A stretch of 18,252 nt of DNA from Candidatus Rifleibacteriota bacterium (lineage in GTDB: Bacteria; Riflebacteria; Ozemobacteria; Ozemobacterales; Ozemobacteraceae). The translations under genes and the position numbers were made by a program. The stretch is from the NCBI GenBank assembly GCA_029565415.1, contig JAKQOH010000172.1:1-18252 (forward strand), in the 5' to 3' direction. The notes beneath the pieces are model-generated. The model was not told the DNA's origin. It was given only the letters and a program-made list of their open reading frames with translations, and searched no databases. Positions 1 to 9,300 of the stretch are shown here, piece after piece; positions within the stretch are counted from its first letter, which is position 1, and each line of letters opens with the position of its first letter.

Positions 1-141
1 GGCGAACTTCTGCGCATCGCCGCCGAACAGTCGCCGACCGAATGGGGCAGCATCACCACCGATCGCCAGAGCGACTGGAAGAGGTTTCGCGACGGCCTCC
101 CGCCGACCGCCTCCTCGACCGGCCAGACACGGCAGCCATGA
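1..141 (+). CDS. 3' end of an unidentified protein, cut by the window edge
   Basis: Frame 1 is open from the first base and ends at a TGA at 139-141, giving 46 C-terminal residues beginning GELLRIAAEQ and ending TGQTRQP. The stop overlaps the start of the next gene in an ATGA (ATG 138-140, TGA 139-141), the usual sign of translational coupling. This tail contains a polar, tryptophan-containing stretch (TEWG, SDWKRF) and a low-complexity Pro/Ser/Thr end. I do not recognise the family. Because it is coupled to a sensor kinase it may encode a partner such as a response regulator or a sensory protein, but nothing in 46 residues shows this. Confidence 0.6.
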   Translation, partial: GELLRIAAEQSPTEWGSITTDRQSDWKRFRDGLPPTASSTGQTRQP

Positions 142-1421
142 GCTCCGCCCCTCTTTGTTCCCATCCCTGGACATGGGCGCTCCCGGTACTGACGATCGTT
201 CTGCTTCTCGGCGCCTTTCTCCGGTGGAGATACTGGTATCGCCAGTATCAGACCATGCGCCGCGCCCTCCATCAGCCCTATCACGGCATCGCCCTGATCG
301 ATGCCGACAGCCGGATCGTTTTCTGGAACCGCTGGATGGCAGAAATGACGGGCATTTCCGAGGCCCCCGCGATCGGCCGTCTCCTCACCGACCTCCCCGT
401 CTTTCCTCCCGACCACCCGATCGTCCGGATGCTGTTCGGCGTCATGCCCCAACAGACCGACAGGCCGCTCATTTTCCGCACCCAGATCCAGCCGACCGGC
501 AGATCGGGCTCGATCCCCGTGATCATCAACATGAGCCGGTTTGCGGCAACGGTCGGCGGGGGCTTCCTCATCATGCTCTCGGTCACCGATGTCACGGAGG
601 CCGAGGACCTGCGCCACCGTCTCCAGCAGGCCGTCGAGAACGCCGAGTCCAGCGTCCGCAAGATGACCGAACTGGACCGTCTCAAATCCGAGTTTCTCGC
701 CATCTGCGGCCATGAACTCAAGACACCGCTCGTCTCGATCACCGGGTATCTCGATTTGATGTCATCCGAGCGCCTGGGGCCCCTCACGCCGAAGCAGATC
801 AACGCGATTTCGGTGTCCCTGAAAAACGCGTCGCGTCTCAACGAGCTGCTGTCACAGCTTCTCGACTTCGCCCGCATGGAAGCCGGCAGCATGAAGTTCG
901 ATTTCACCCCCCAGCGGATCGGCACGATGCTGGAGGAGGTGATCCAGGTCGTGATGCCGATGGCGAACGCCAAGCCGATAACGATCGTATCCGATATCCC
1001 ATCCGATCTCCCGCATGCGTATGCCGACGCAAGCCTGATCCACCGCGTCGTTCTGAACCTGCTGGACAACGCCGTCAAATTCACGCCGCCCAACGGCACC
1101 ATCACGGTGCGCGCCCGGGCCAGGCAGGATCACGTGACGGTCGAGGTCATCGACAGCGGGATCGGCATCGACGCGCGGTTCCTCGAGCAGGTGAAGGAAC
1201 CGTTTTTCCAGACCGATACCTCCGACACCCGGCGCACGGGCGGGATGGGCCTGGGGCTGGCGATCGTCGAGAAAATCCTGCGTGGGCACGGCTCACGGCT
1301 CGAGCTGGTGAGCGAAAACCGTCAGGGCACGACAGCCCGGTTCCAGCTCAGAAAAGCCCACCGCATTCCCACGGGAAAATTCGCCGCGTTTTCGTCCCCC
1401 ACCGGCTCCGATCCCGTCTGA
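138..1421 (+). CDS. Membrane-anchored PAS sensor histidine kinase
   Basis: This is a 427-residue sensor kinase that should autophosphorylate on a histidine and pass phosphate to a response regulator. One membrane segment lies at about residues 11-28 (WTWALPVLTIVLLLGAF). A PAS domain follows at about 45-160 (GIALIDADSRIVFWN), then a short helical linker. The HisKA H-box is CGHELKTPL with His192; the first position is G where most kinases have S. The ATPase domain has an N-box (LNLLDNAVKF, Asn311), G1 (DSGIGID, about 339) and G2 (GMGLGLAIVE, about 369). I chose ATG 138 because the upstream gene stops there; an in-frame ATG at 42 would bury 100 nt in that gene. There is no clear ribosome site, consistent with coupling. 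No response regulator follows: the next gene is convergent. The ligand is unknown. Confidence 0.9.
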   Translation: MSSAPLCSHPWTWALPVLTIVLLLGAFLRWRYWYRQYQTMRRALHQPYHGIALIDADSRIVFWNRWMAEMTGISEAPAIGRLLTDLPVFPPDHPIVRMLFGVMPQQTDRPLIFRTQIQPTGRSGSIPVIINMSRFAATVGGGFLIMLSVTDVTEAEDLRHRLQQAVENAESSVRKMTELDRLKSEFLAICGHELKTPLVSITGYLDLMSSERLGPLTPKQINAISVSLKNASRLNELLSQLLDFARMEAGSMKFDFTPQRIGTMLEEVIQVVMPMANAKPITIVSDIPSDLPHAYADASLIHRVVLNLLDNAVKFTPPNGTITVRARARQDHVTVEVIDSGIGIDARFLEQVKEPFFQTDTSDTRRTGGMGLGLAIVEKILRGHGSRLELVSENRQGTTARFQLRKAHRIPTGKFAAFSSPTGSDPV

Positions 1422-1422
1422 A

Positions 1423-1479
1423 CCATCCCGTATCCGACGAACGCGGGCCGGAGGTGCCGGGATGGCGCGCCGTCCGGCC
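1423..1479. terminator. Overlapping inverted repeats between convergent genes, possible bidirectional terminator
   Basis: The 66 bp between the two convergent stop codons hold two overlapping inverted repeats. CCATCCCG at 1423-1430 pairs with CGGGATGG at 1458-1465. GGCCGGA at 1446-1452 pairs with TCCGGCC at 1473-1479. The loops are long (27 and 20 nt) and no T-run follows on either strand, so this is not a textbook intrinsic terminator. The two structures are mutually exclusive. The position is where both transcription units must end, which is the main argument for a terminator role. Confidence 0.3.
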
Positions 1480-1487
1480 GGGAAGCG

Positions 1488-2984
1488 TCAGAAGACCGGG
1501 GGCTCCCGCTCTCCATCAGGTTTCAGCTCGTCCGGATCGTCCGGATCGTCGCCCCGTTCCGAGCCTTCCCCGGGTTTGACCAGATCGAGCTCTTTCAGCT
1601 TGAGATACAGGTTCTTCCGGTGCATCTGGGCCAGCCGGGCGGCCTGGGAAACGTTTCCCTTCGCCTTCGCGAGCAGCGCCTCGAAATATTTCCGTTCGAA
1701 TCCCTTGAGCACCAGCTCCTTCGCCTCTTTATACGGCATCGCGAGCAGGCTGTCGGCCATATAGCTGTCGTTATCCAGCTTCGCGCGCATCGGCACCTGG
1801 TTCGACGCGTTCTGGAACATGCTCTCATCCTCGAGGATGATGACACGCTCGATCAGATTCTGCAGTTCGCGGACGTTTCCAGGCCATGGATACTGGAGCA
1901 GGCGTGCCATGAACGCTTCGGAAAACGGGGTCTGGGCTTTGTTGAACTTCCTGTTGAGGCGGGATGCGAAGTGCTGGACGAGCATGGGAATATCGCTGCG
2001 CCGTTCCCGAAGAGGCGGGAGATGGATATTCACCACGTTCAGCCGGTAAAACAGGTCCTCCCGGAACTGGTTTTCCCGGATTGCCCTGGTCAGGTCGCGG
2101 TTCGTGGCGGCCAGCACGCGCACGTTGACGCGGATGACGTTCTGGCCGCCCAGCCGTTCGAACTCCTGCTCCTGCAGGATCCGGAGAATCTTGGTCTGGG
2201 TGGCGATCGACATGTCGCCGATCTCGTCGAGGAAGATGGTACCGTTGTCGGCAAGCTCGAACTTGCCGATCCGGCGGGCGACGGCACCGCTGAACGCGCC
2301 CCGCTCGTAGCCGAAAAGCTCGCTTTCGATCAGGGTTTCAGGGAGGGCCGCGCAGTTCACCCGGATGAATGGGCCGTCCCGCCGGGCACTCAAGGAATGG
2401 ATCGCGTTCGCAACGAGTTCCTTGCCGGTGCCGGACGCCCCGGTGATCAGCACCGTCACGTCATTCGGGGAAACCCGCTCGATGAGGTCGTAGACGCGCT
2501 GCATGGAATCGTGTGCGCCGACCATCGAGGCAAGACCTTCCCGCTCGTGGAGCTGCTGCCGCAGAAGCAGGTTCTCCCGCCGGAGGCGGCAGCGCTCGAG
2601 CGCCCGCCTGACGGTGAGCTTCAGGTCGTCGTTTGCGAACGGTTTGGAGAGGTAATCATAGGCACCGCGCTTCATCACATCCACCGCCAGCGCTTCCGAG
2701 CCATAGGCCGTGATGAGGATGACGAGCGCCTCGGGATCGCGCTTGCGGACGGCGTCGAGAAGGTCGAGGCCGGACGCGCCCGGCATGTTCACATCTGAAA
2801 TGATCAGGTCGAACGGCTCGGCGCCGATCCGTTCGAGCGCTTCGGGCACGGTGCGGGCGGCGGCGATGGTGTATCCCTCGCTCCGCAGGATGACCTCGAG
2901 GGTGTATCGGACGGACTCCTCGTCGTCGACGATCAGGATCGCCGGCGGACGGGGAAGCGGCCTCCCAGCCTTCTGATCACTCAT
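1488..2984 (-). CDS. NtrC-family sigma-54-dependent response regulator
   Basis: This 498-residue protein has the full NtrC layout. The receiver domain spans about 14-125, with acidic pair Asp20/Asp21, phospho-acceptor Asp64 (ISDVNMPG), Thr92 and Lys114 (SKPF). The AAA+ domain spans about 150-385, with Walker A GASGTGKE (182-189), Walker B FLDEIGD (Asp253, Glu254) and an arginine-finger region near LFYRL. A Fis-type helix-turn-helix lies at about 443-466 (GNVSQAARLAQMHRKNL). The sigma-54 contact loop reads GAFSGA (229-234) instead of GAFTGA. An acidic low-complexity tail closes the protein. The start overlaps the stop of the upstream kinase gene by 8 nt, with GGAG 7 nt before the ATG. It is the last gene of the seven-gene cluster and the obvious output of the kinase next to it. 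It should open sigma-54 promoters; the targets are unknown. Confidence 0.95.
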   Translation of the reverse strand: MSDQKAGRPLPRPPAILIVDDEESVRYTLEVILRSEGYTIAAARTVPEALERIGAEPFDLIISDVNMPGASGLDLLDAVRKRDPEALVILITAYGSEALAVDVMKRGAYDYLSKPFANDDLKLTVRRALERCRLRRENLLLRQQLHEREGLASMVGAHDSMQRVYDLIERVSPNDVTVLITGASGTGKELVANAIHSLSARRDGPFIRVNCAALPETLIESELFGYERGAFSGAVARRIGKFELADNGTIFLDEIGDMSIATQTKILRILQEQEFERLGGQNVIRVNVRVLAATNRDLTRAIRENQFREDLFYRLNVVNIHLPPLRERRSDIPMLVQHFASRLNRKFNKAQTPFSEAFMARLLQYPWPGNVRELQNLIERVIILEDESMFQNASNQVPMRAKLDNDSYMADSLLAMPYKEAKELVLKGFERKYFEALLAKAKGNVSQAARLAQMHRKNLYLKLKELDLVKPGEGSERGDDPDDPDELKPDGEREPPVF

Positions 2985-5271
2985 CCCTCGGCTCCGGGGT
3001 GTAGCCCGTCCGCGCGGGGCTCACGGGGATCTCGATCACGCAAACCGTTCCGACATCGGGAGCGGACTCGAAACGGATCCGCCCCTGATGCAGGTCTACG
3101 ATCTTCCGTGTGATCGAAAGTCCCAGGCCGGTCCCCTGTTTGCGCGTGGTGAAAAATGGATCAAAAACATGGCGCATCACTTCGCCGGGGATTCCGCGGC
3201 CGGTGTCCTTCACTTCGATTCCAACCATCTCGTTTCCTGTGCGGATGCCGACCGTCAGCGTTCCGCCACCTTCCATTGCCTGAATGGCATTCAGCATGAC
3301 GTTGAGCAGCGCCTGTTTGATCTTTTCGCGGTCGATTGTAGCACAGGCAGGGGTTCCAGGCCAGTTCGAAACGATTCCGACCCGATGTTTCGCGGCTTCG
3401 TGCCGGATCAGGATAAAGACTTCCTCGCACACCTCTTTCAGATCGGCGTTCTGAAGTACGGCTTTTTCAGGCCGCGCAAAGTGGAGCAGCTGTTCGACGA
3501 CTTTGTTGAGCCGATGCACCTCACCCAGGACCACCCGTACATGTTCCAGCGACTCCCCACGCACCTCCTCGCCGATGATCTCCACGAGGCTTCGCACGGC
3601 AACGAGGGGGTTGCGGATCTCGTGGGCGACCGAAGCGGCGAGCCGTCCCAGAACGGCCCACTTTTCGATATCGAATGCTCTCCGTTCGAGCTGCTTCATC
3701 TCGGTCACATCGTCGAGCACGAGGACGCGACCGATCTCCGAGGCGCCCGCCATCAGGGGATTCACCCGCACCTGAAGTTCACGGGAGTCGGTTCCCGGCC
3801 GATTCAGAGTGATCTGACTCCAGGGAGTCATTCCATAGCCGGCTTCCTGCTCGACCTTGGATCGATCGAACGCCTCGCTCATCGCAGGCTGGAGGGCGCC
3901 CGAAAACGCAGGATCTCCGGCAGCGTCGATCACCTGCTTCCAATGACCATGCCTTCCGCTTTCCTGCTGCACCCCAAGGATCCGGGAGAAGCCGGCGTTG
4001 TAGGTGACGAGATTGCCCGCCTCGTCGAACGTCGCGACACCGGAATCGACGCTGTCGAGGACGTTGCGGACGTATTCCTTCATCTCGAGCACGTCCCGGT
4101 ATAACTGCGCGTTCTCGATCAGGGTTCCCCCGAGCGGCGCCAGGGTTTCGAGAAATCTTCGAACCCCCTCGGAGAAGGGCTGCCCGCCCTGTTTCGCGAG
4201 GAACAGAACGCCCTGGATGACCCGGCCCGAAACGAGCGGCAGCGCGAGCAGGGTGTGCTGGGGAAGCCGTTCCTGAATCGTCTCGCCCCCTTCCAGGCAT
4301 CTGGCCAGGAAGGCATCGTATTCGGCCTGGCGGATCAGGGGGAGGGAGGGGGTTTCGACCCGCACGACGAGGTGTCCCGTTGGCGGCGTGCGCAGCAGGA
4401 TCTGGCCGTAGGATGAGTAGGAAAGCGTGACGGCGCGCTCGAGAAACCCGTGGAGAACATCGTTGATGTCGAGCGAAAAGCCGATGTTCTTGGCGAACGC
4501 GTAAATCTCCCACAACTCCTGGACCTTCTCGTCGAGCGCCCGCGTCCGCTCCAGGTTTTCCCGGATTTTTTCCTGGAGGGAGGAGGCCATCATGTTGAAG
4601 GTTTCGCCCACCATCGTCATCTCGGTGCCGCCGATCACGTGAAGCCGCTGGTCGAAATCCCCATGCCGGATGGCCTGGAGCCCTTCGATCACCTGGTTCA
4701 ACGGCCGCAGAACGATCTGGGCGATAAAAACGGCGAGAATCAGGCCAAGACACACGTTGACACCCATGGTGAGAAACACCTGGAACGCGGCATCCCGCGA
4801 ATCCCGTGCCCCGAAATCCGGAACCCCGAGGCCGATGGAGCCGAGAACACGACCGCCCGAAGCGACGGGCAGGAAGATCTCTCGGATCGTCATCCCTTCC
4901 GCCCCGCTCGTGATCAGCCCGTCCTTCAGGCCTTCCACCGGCGGGAATCCCTGGCTCGTGATCCGTGCGGGATCCCCCCAGCGCCTCCACCAGTGGGAAT
5001 CATATATTGTAATATATATATCATCCCGTTCTTTCTGTCGCGCCGAGGCGATGCGCTCGAGCTCGCTGGTGTCGCCCTCCTCGAGGAAGCGATACGCAGC
5101 CGGCTGCATGATGCGCCCGAGAAACAGGGCGCTCGATGTGGCATCGGCCAGATACGTCAGATTTTCCCGGGAAATCGTCGTGATCGCGAAAAACGAGTTT
5201 GTGAACAGGATGATCCCGGCAACGTAAAAGATGAGCGCGCTCTGCAGACGGCGCGGGGGGAACCAGTTCAT
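2977..5271 (-). CDS. NtrB-like membrane sensor histidine kinase (HAMP-GAF-PAS)
   Basis: A 764-residue kinase. A membrane segment lies at about 13-33, an extracytoplasmic domain at about 35-160 and a second membrane segment at about 165-188, followed by HAMP (188-241), a GAF-like region (about 255-390), PAS (about 397-520), HisKA with VAHEIRNPL (His550), and the ATPase domain with Asn661 in the N-box, DTGRGIP (689-695) and GTGLGLSI. The HEIRNPL H-box and order match kinases that pair with NtrC-type regulators, and the NtrC-like gene overlaps its 3' end by 8 nt, so the pair is very likely cognate. The start is 16 nt after the previous gene's stop and has only a weak ribosome site. An AT-rich patch at 4998-5025 within the extracytoplasmic domain uses rare ATA codons. 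The signal sensed is unknown; the outer domain matches nothing I can name. Confidence 0.93.
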   Translation of the reverse strand: MNWFPPRRLQSALIFYVAGIILFTNSFFAITTISRENLTYLADATSSALFLGRIMQPAAYRFLEEGDTSELERIASARQKERDDIYITIYDSHWWRRWGDPARITSQGFPPVEGLKDGLITSGAEGMTIREIFLPVASGGRVLGSIGLGVPDFGARDSRDAAFQVFLTMGVNVCLGLILAVFIAQIVLRPLNQVIEGLQAIRHGDFDQRLHVIGGTEMTMVGETFNMMASSLQEKIRENLERTRALDEKVQELWEIYAFAKNIGFSLDINDVLHGFLERAVTLSYSSYGQILLRTPPTGHLVVRVETPSLPLIRQAEYDAFLARCLEGGETIQERLPQHTLLALPLVSGRVIQGVLFLAKQGGQPFSEGVRRFLETLAPLGGTLIENAQLYRDVLEMKEYVRNVLDSVDSGVATFDEAGNLVTYNAGFSRILGVQQESGRHGHWKQVIDAAGDPAFSGALQPAMSEAFDRSKVEQEAGYGMTPWSQITLNRPGTDSRELQVRVNPLMAGASEIGRVLVLDDVTEMKQLERRAFDIEKWAVLGRLAASVAHEIRNPLVAVRSLVEIIGEEVRGESLEHVRVVLGEVHRLNKVVEQLLHFARPEKAVLQNADLKEVCEEVFILIRHEAAKHRVGIVSNWPGTPACATIDREKIKQALLNVMLNAIQAMEGGGTLTVGIRTGNEMVGIEVKDTGRGIPGEVMRHVFDPFFTTRKQGTGLGLSITRKIVDLHQGRIRFESAPDVGTVCVIEIPVSPARTGYTPEPRDE
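4998..5025 (-). other. AT-rich codon island inside the NtrB-like kinase gene
   Basis: The sequence encoding DDIYITIYDS uses ATA TAT ATT ACA ATA TAT, giving an almost pure A/T run in a GC-rich gene. It falls in the extracytoplasmic sensor domain, not in a membrane helix. Two Ile-Tyr pairs both use ATA TAT, whereas most Ile-Tyr pairs elsewhere in the window use ATC. Confidence 0.5.
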
Positions 5272-5287
5272 GCCCCGGGGAACGCGA

Positions 5288-6316
5288 TCACAGGGGCACC
5301 CAGAAGGAGACGACCGTTCCCTCCCCGGGTTTCGAAATCAGGTCGAACTCCCCTCCGGCGATACGGATGCGCTCCTCCATGCTCAGCAGGCCGAGTTTCT
5401 TGAGGGAGGTGTAGTTTTTCCGGGTTTCGGCGACATCGAAGCCCCGCCCGTCATCCTTCACGACGCCGCTCAGCCTTCGGAACGGCTGCTCGTAGGTCAG
5501 GAAGGCATGGATCGAGCGGGCCGCGGCATGCCGGTGGGCATTGTTCACGGCTTCCTGCACGACGCGAAAGATGGCCAGCTCGGTTTCGGGGGAAAGCGGC
5601 GTGCGGTCCCCCTCGATATCGATATAGACATTGATGCCGGTCCGGTTCTTGAAAGCGGTCATGAACTGTTCGAGGGTCGGCACGAGCCCCAGATCATCGA
5701 GTGCCATGGGGCGGAGATCGAAGATAAATCTTCGAATATCTTTCAAACTCCGGCCGATAGCCTCTTTCAGATCCACCAGTTCCTGTTTGAGAAGCTCCGT
5801 TTCGGTCAGGTGGTCGAGACAGAAGTTGATGCGCATCGTCAGACTTGCAAGACTCTGCGCGGGACCGTCATGGATCTCCCGAGAGATGCGGCGACGCTCC
5901 TCCTCCTGGGCCATGACCAGGCCGCCGCCCGACGACTCCCGGACATCCGTTTCGTCGAGGCTGTCGGCCAGCTTTCCGACCTGCCGGAGCAGCTGATCGA
6001 GCCGCACCTGGAGACGTTCGACCTGTTCCTTGAACATCGCCTGGAGCTTGATACGGTAGCCGGCCGATGCCATCATCGCCGTTTCCTTGCTCCCGATGAC
6101 CGCAGCCAGGTGACCGAGACACGCCTCGCGGTCTTCTGCCGCCAGCCCCTGGCCCCGTTCCCGCAGCAGGGAAGCGACGCATTCGAGATGACGCCGTCGC
6201 TCCTCCTCCCCCGTCATCGTCATGATCCAGCTTTCGACGAGCTCGAGAATCCCACCCAGGCCGCTCTTGACGGCCATCATATCCTGAGAGATCGCCCCCC
6301 TGACGGTATCGATCAT
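5288..6316 (-). CDS. DegS/NarL-family soluble sensor histidine kinase
   Basis: A 342-residue kinase without membrane segments. The N-terminal half is helical and probably coiled-coil (about residues 75-145). The HisKA_3 dimerisation box reads EEERRRISREIHDGPAQSLA, with His149. The ATPase domain follows, with VVQEAVNNAHRHA (Asn258/259), DDGRGFD (288-294) and a C-terminal GLLSMEERI block. The REIHDGPAQ wording and the soluble helical N-terminus resemble Bacillus DegS. I chose ATG 6316 because AAGGGGG lies 8-9 nt upstream and the preceding gene ends 13 nt before; a longer frame from 6403 would overlap that gene by 74 nt. Kinases of this class normally phosphorylate LuxR-type regulators, yet none lies in the window. 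Its partner is therefore encoded elsewhere, or it feeds this cluster in an unusual way. Confidence 0.92.
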   Translation of the reverse strand: MIDTVRGAISQDMMAVKSGLGGILELVESWIMTMTGEEERRRHLECVASLLRERGQGLAAEDREACLGHLAAVIGSKETAMMASAGYRIKLQAMFKEQVERLQVRLDQLLRQVGKLADSLDETDVRESSGGGLVMAQEEERRRISREIHDGPAQSLASLTMRINFCLDHLTETELLKQELVDLKEAIGRSLKDIRRFIFDLRPMALDDLGLVPTLEQFMTAFKNRTGINVYIDIEGDRTPLSPETELAIFRVVQEAVNNAHRHAAARSIHAFLTYEQPFRRLSGVVKDDGRGFDVAETRKNYTSLKKLGLLSMEERIRIAGGEFDLISKPGEGTVVSFWVPL

Positions 6317-6329
6317 CGGCACACCCCCT

Positions 6330-9300
6330 TCACCAGCGACTCGGCGCGCCAGGATCCAGTTCGAGGACGGGCTTCCTCTCTCGCGTCGAGGAGGCAAGGC
6401 CAACCTGGGCCGGATTGGCGGATTTCGTGAACAGAACGACGTTTCCCGGCTTTGAGGAGGCGGGACGCGGTGCGACGACGGCTGTCTGGCGCGGCCGGGC
6501 CTGAGCCGGCGCCTTCACCGCCGTCGCGGAGGCGATAGCCGCAGCCTGGGGCTGCCGCATTCGCTCGATGAGGGCCGAGCTCTTCAGGCCGGCGGTGCCG
6601 GTTGCGGGCCGCGACATCCTCGCCATCCCTGGTGTTCCGGGTGCCACAGCTTCTTTTCCCATCGGCCGCGAGACAGCTTCGCCCGCTTTCGGGGCGGATG
6701 CGGCGGTGCCGGCAGACGGGAGTCCCATGTTGGCCAGCTCCTGTTCGGCTCTGCGTCTGATGGCATAACTCTGTGAGGGATCCTGGAGCACGACCTCGAT
6801 TTCGCGGCGCGCCCCCGCGGCATCCCCCATGCCACGCAGGCAGCGTGCGAGGTGCAGACGGAGATCGACGCGGTGGGGTAGCCTGGCGAGGGCATCGTTC
6901 AGATACCGGCGGCCGTCGCTCCACTTCCCGAGGCCCGCCGCCATGAGGCCGAGGCGGGCGGTGAACGCCGGTTCGCGGCGGCCCAGTTGGGCAGCGCGCT
7001 GCGAAGCATCGTAGGCGTCCTCGGGCGAGCCGAGGCGCTGGAAAATCAGGCCAACCATCTCGTAGATGTGGGGATCCTCCCGCTGCTTGAGGCAGGCGAG
7101 AAAATCCGGCAGAGCCTCTTCCCATCTGCCACGCAGATACGCATCCACCCCCCGGGTACGCCGCTGCGCCCAGGTGACCCCGTTGGGGGGGCGGGGCTTG
7201 GAAGGTGCCTCGGCGGGAGCCACAACGCCCGATACCGCCTCGGCATCGGCAAGGGCGTCGGCCGGAATCTTCGGCTTCGGCGGTTCGGCATGCGTCGGTG
7301 GTTCGTCGCCCTCCGGATTGGCACGGGGAGCCGGCTTCTGCTTCGCAACGGGCGGAACGGCAGCCACAGCCGGTTTCTTGGGGGCGGGTTGCACGACCGG
7401 GGCCGAAGCCGCCGTGACGATGGGCTCCGGGGAAACAACCGCGGGAGCGGACGCCGGAGGCTCCTGAGCGGCAGACGGCGTCTGGTCTCCGGAAGTCGTC
7501 GTGGAGGGAGCCTCCGGAGGCTCATCCGGTGTACCCGAGCCGGCCTGGGCCTGCGGAGTCCGGGCGGGAGGGACGTCGGCATCGGGTTCCGGGGCTGCCG
7601 GCGTTGCCGGCTCCGGAACCGTTGGTGCGGGATTCGCCAGACCACCGTACATCGTGGCCGGCGCTGCAGCCGAGAGAGGCTGCGCCCCGGTTCGGCCGCC
7701 CCGCAAGAGGGCATCCGGGAGGTCGGGGAGCGACGGCCCGCCTTTTCCCCCCGGAGCGACATAGAGGACGACGCTGCGGCCTCGGGGGCCTGGCGAGGCG
7801 GCACCCACGGGCGGCACCACGGCCATGCCGGTCGCGGTCGCCGTCATGCCGATGCTGGCATTCATGTTCTCGGCGTCGGGCATGCGGGAGATCGCCGCCT
7901 GGGCAGCCGGAACCGAAGGCGTCGGGGACCAGGGGGAGACCGCCGTGCCGATCCCGGCGGTTTCAAAGCCCGTCCGGCGCTCTTCGGCTTCGAGATCCTC
8001 GAGGAGCCGGGCGGTCATCTCGTCGGCCGAATCGATGCTCGCCGCCTTCTCGAGATGGCGTCGGGCGTTTCTCAGATCGCGGGCCTCGAAATACGCCGCT
8101 CCGAGTTCCCGGTTGAATTCCGGGTTGAGGGGGTCGCCGACCTGGGCTTTCCGCAAATGGGGTATCGCATCCTCGGCCAGCCCGAGCTCTCGATATATAG
8201 AACCCATCATATAATTTCCGCGCAGATGCGCCGGATCCCGGGCGAGGCATTTGAGCATCGAGCGGGAGGCATCGACGTATGCGCGGCGATCATACTGCAG
8301 CTTGCCGAGGGTGACCCACTCGTCGGCATCCTCGGGATACGCTTTCAGATACCGCGCCACGGCATCCTCGTAGGCTCCCGTCTGCTCCGACCGATGATAG
8401 GCGCGCATCAGGCCCTTCCAGGCATCCGCCGGGGCATCGGAGCGGCGCACCACGTCCTCGAACGCCGAGATCGCCGCCGTCAGCGAGCCCGTCTCGAGCA
8501 ACGACACGGCCTGCCGCAACTCGAGCTGCCGATTTCCCGGCACGCTCCGGGCGATCGCCTCGGTGCCGGACGCGGCGTCGGAGCTGATCGAGAACAGGGT
8601 CGAAGACGGCCCCAGATCCTCGAGATGCCACTTCTGGCGGTTGAACATCCACACGCCGACAAGCAGGAAGATCACCAGCACCCCGAACGTGAACCGCCAG
8701 TTCCGGGCCACGCCGGTGGCCTCTTCGAGAGCGTCGGCCATCGCCGCCGCCGGTTTGTCGGAGGAGCGCTTCCGCTTCTTCCGGGGTGTCTCCCGGGCCT
8801 CGGCGGCGTCGCCTCCCATCCTCCCCGATTGTTTCGGGGCGGCTGCCGGAGCGGCTTCCTCCTGGCGGGCCACCTCGATGACGGTCGCTTCATCGGCCTC
8901 GTCGACGGCGGCAACGCCCGCGACGGCAGGCCCCGTCAGCCTGGCACGCGGCGGAACCGGTGCGCCGAGCAGATGGCTCGAGCCCCCGTCTTTCAGGTGC
9001 GGGATCAGGATGCGCTCCACCTCGAACCAGTCCCGGAGGCCCGAGAACAGCGAGCGATAATAAGCATCTTTTATATTATATATCCATAACAATATAAAAA
9101 CCACCCCAACCACGTAGACGACCGCGACGATCGCCGCGGGGCCGAAATGCGGCGCGATCGTCTCGTATAACAGTCCACGGGTGTAGAGGCTGTAACAGCC
9201 GACGAGGGTGCCGGCATGCATCATCATCAGGATGACCCCGCGATCGATGTGGCCGGCATAGATCTGGCCGAGCCCCATCACCAAGAACGACATCAGCGCC

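Noticed and set aside
42..137. Upstream in-frame ATG giving a 459-residue sensor kinase
   Set aside because: The extra 32 residues are His/Arg/Pro-rich and overlap the 3' end of the upstream gene, whose stop forms an ATGA with the start at 138.
1620..2798. 392-codon open frame on the plus strand opposite the NtrC-like gene
   Set aside because: The opposite strand encodes every NtrC motif; the plus-strand product is a reverse shadow without a promoter or ribosome site.
7200..7960. Pro/Ala-rich segment as a DNA repeat array
   Set aside because: The protein is low-complexity but I find no regular DNA repeat unit; it looks like a disordered linker.
6987..9089. Long open frame of 700 codons on the plus strand opposite the TPR gene
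   Set aside because: It is antisense to a gene with clear TPR and membrane motifs, is rich in Arg and Gly, and has no recognisable domain. GC-rich codon bias leaves such frames open by chance.
9062..9102. AT-rich run as a strong internal promoter
   Set aside because: A TATAAT is present, but the sequence 17 bp upstream does not resemble a -35 box and the run is fully explained as coding sequence; only a weak promoter remains possible.
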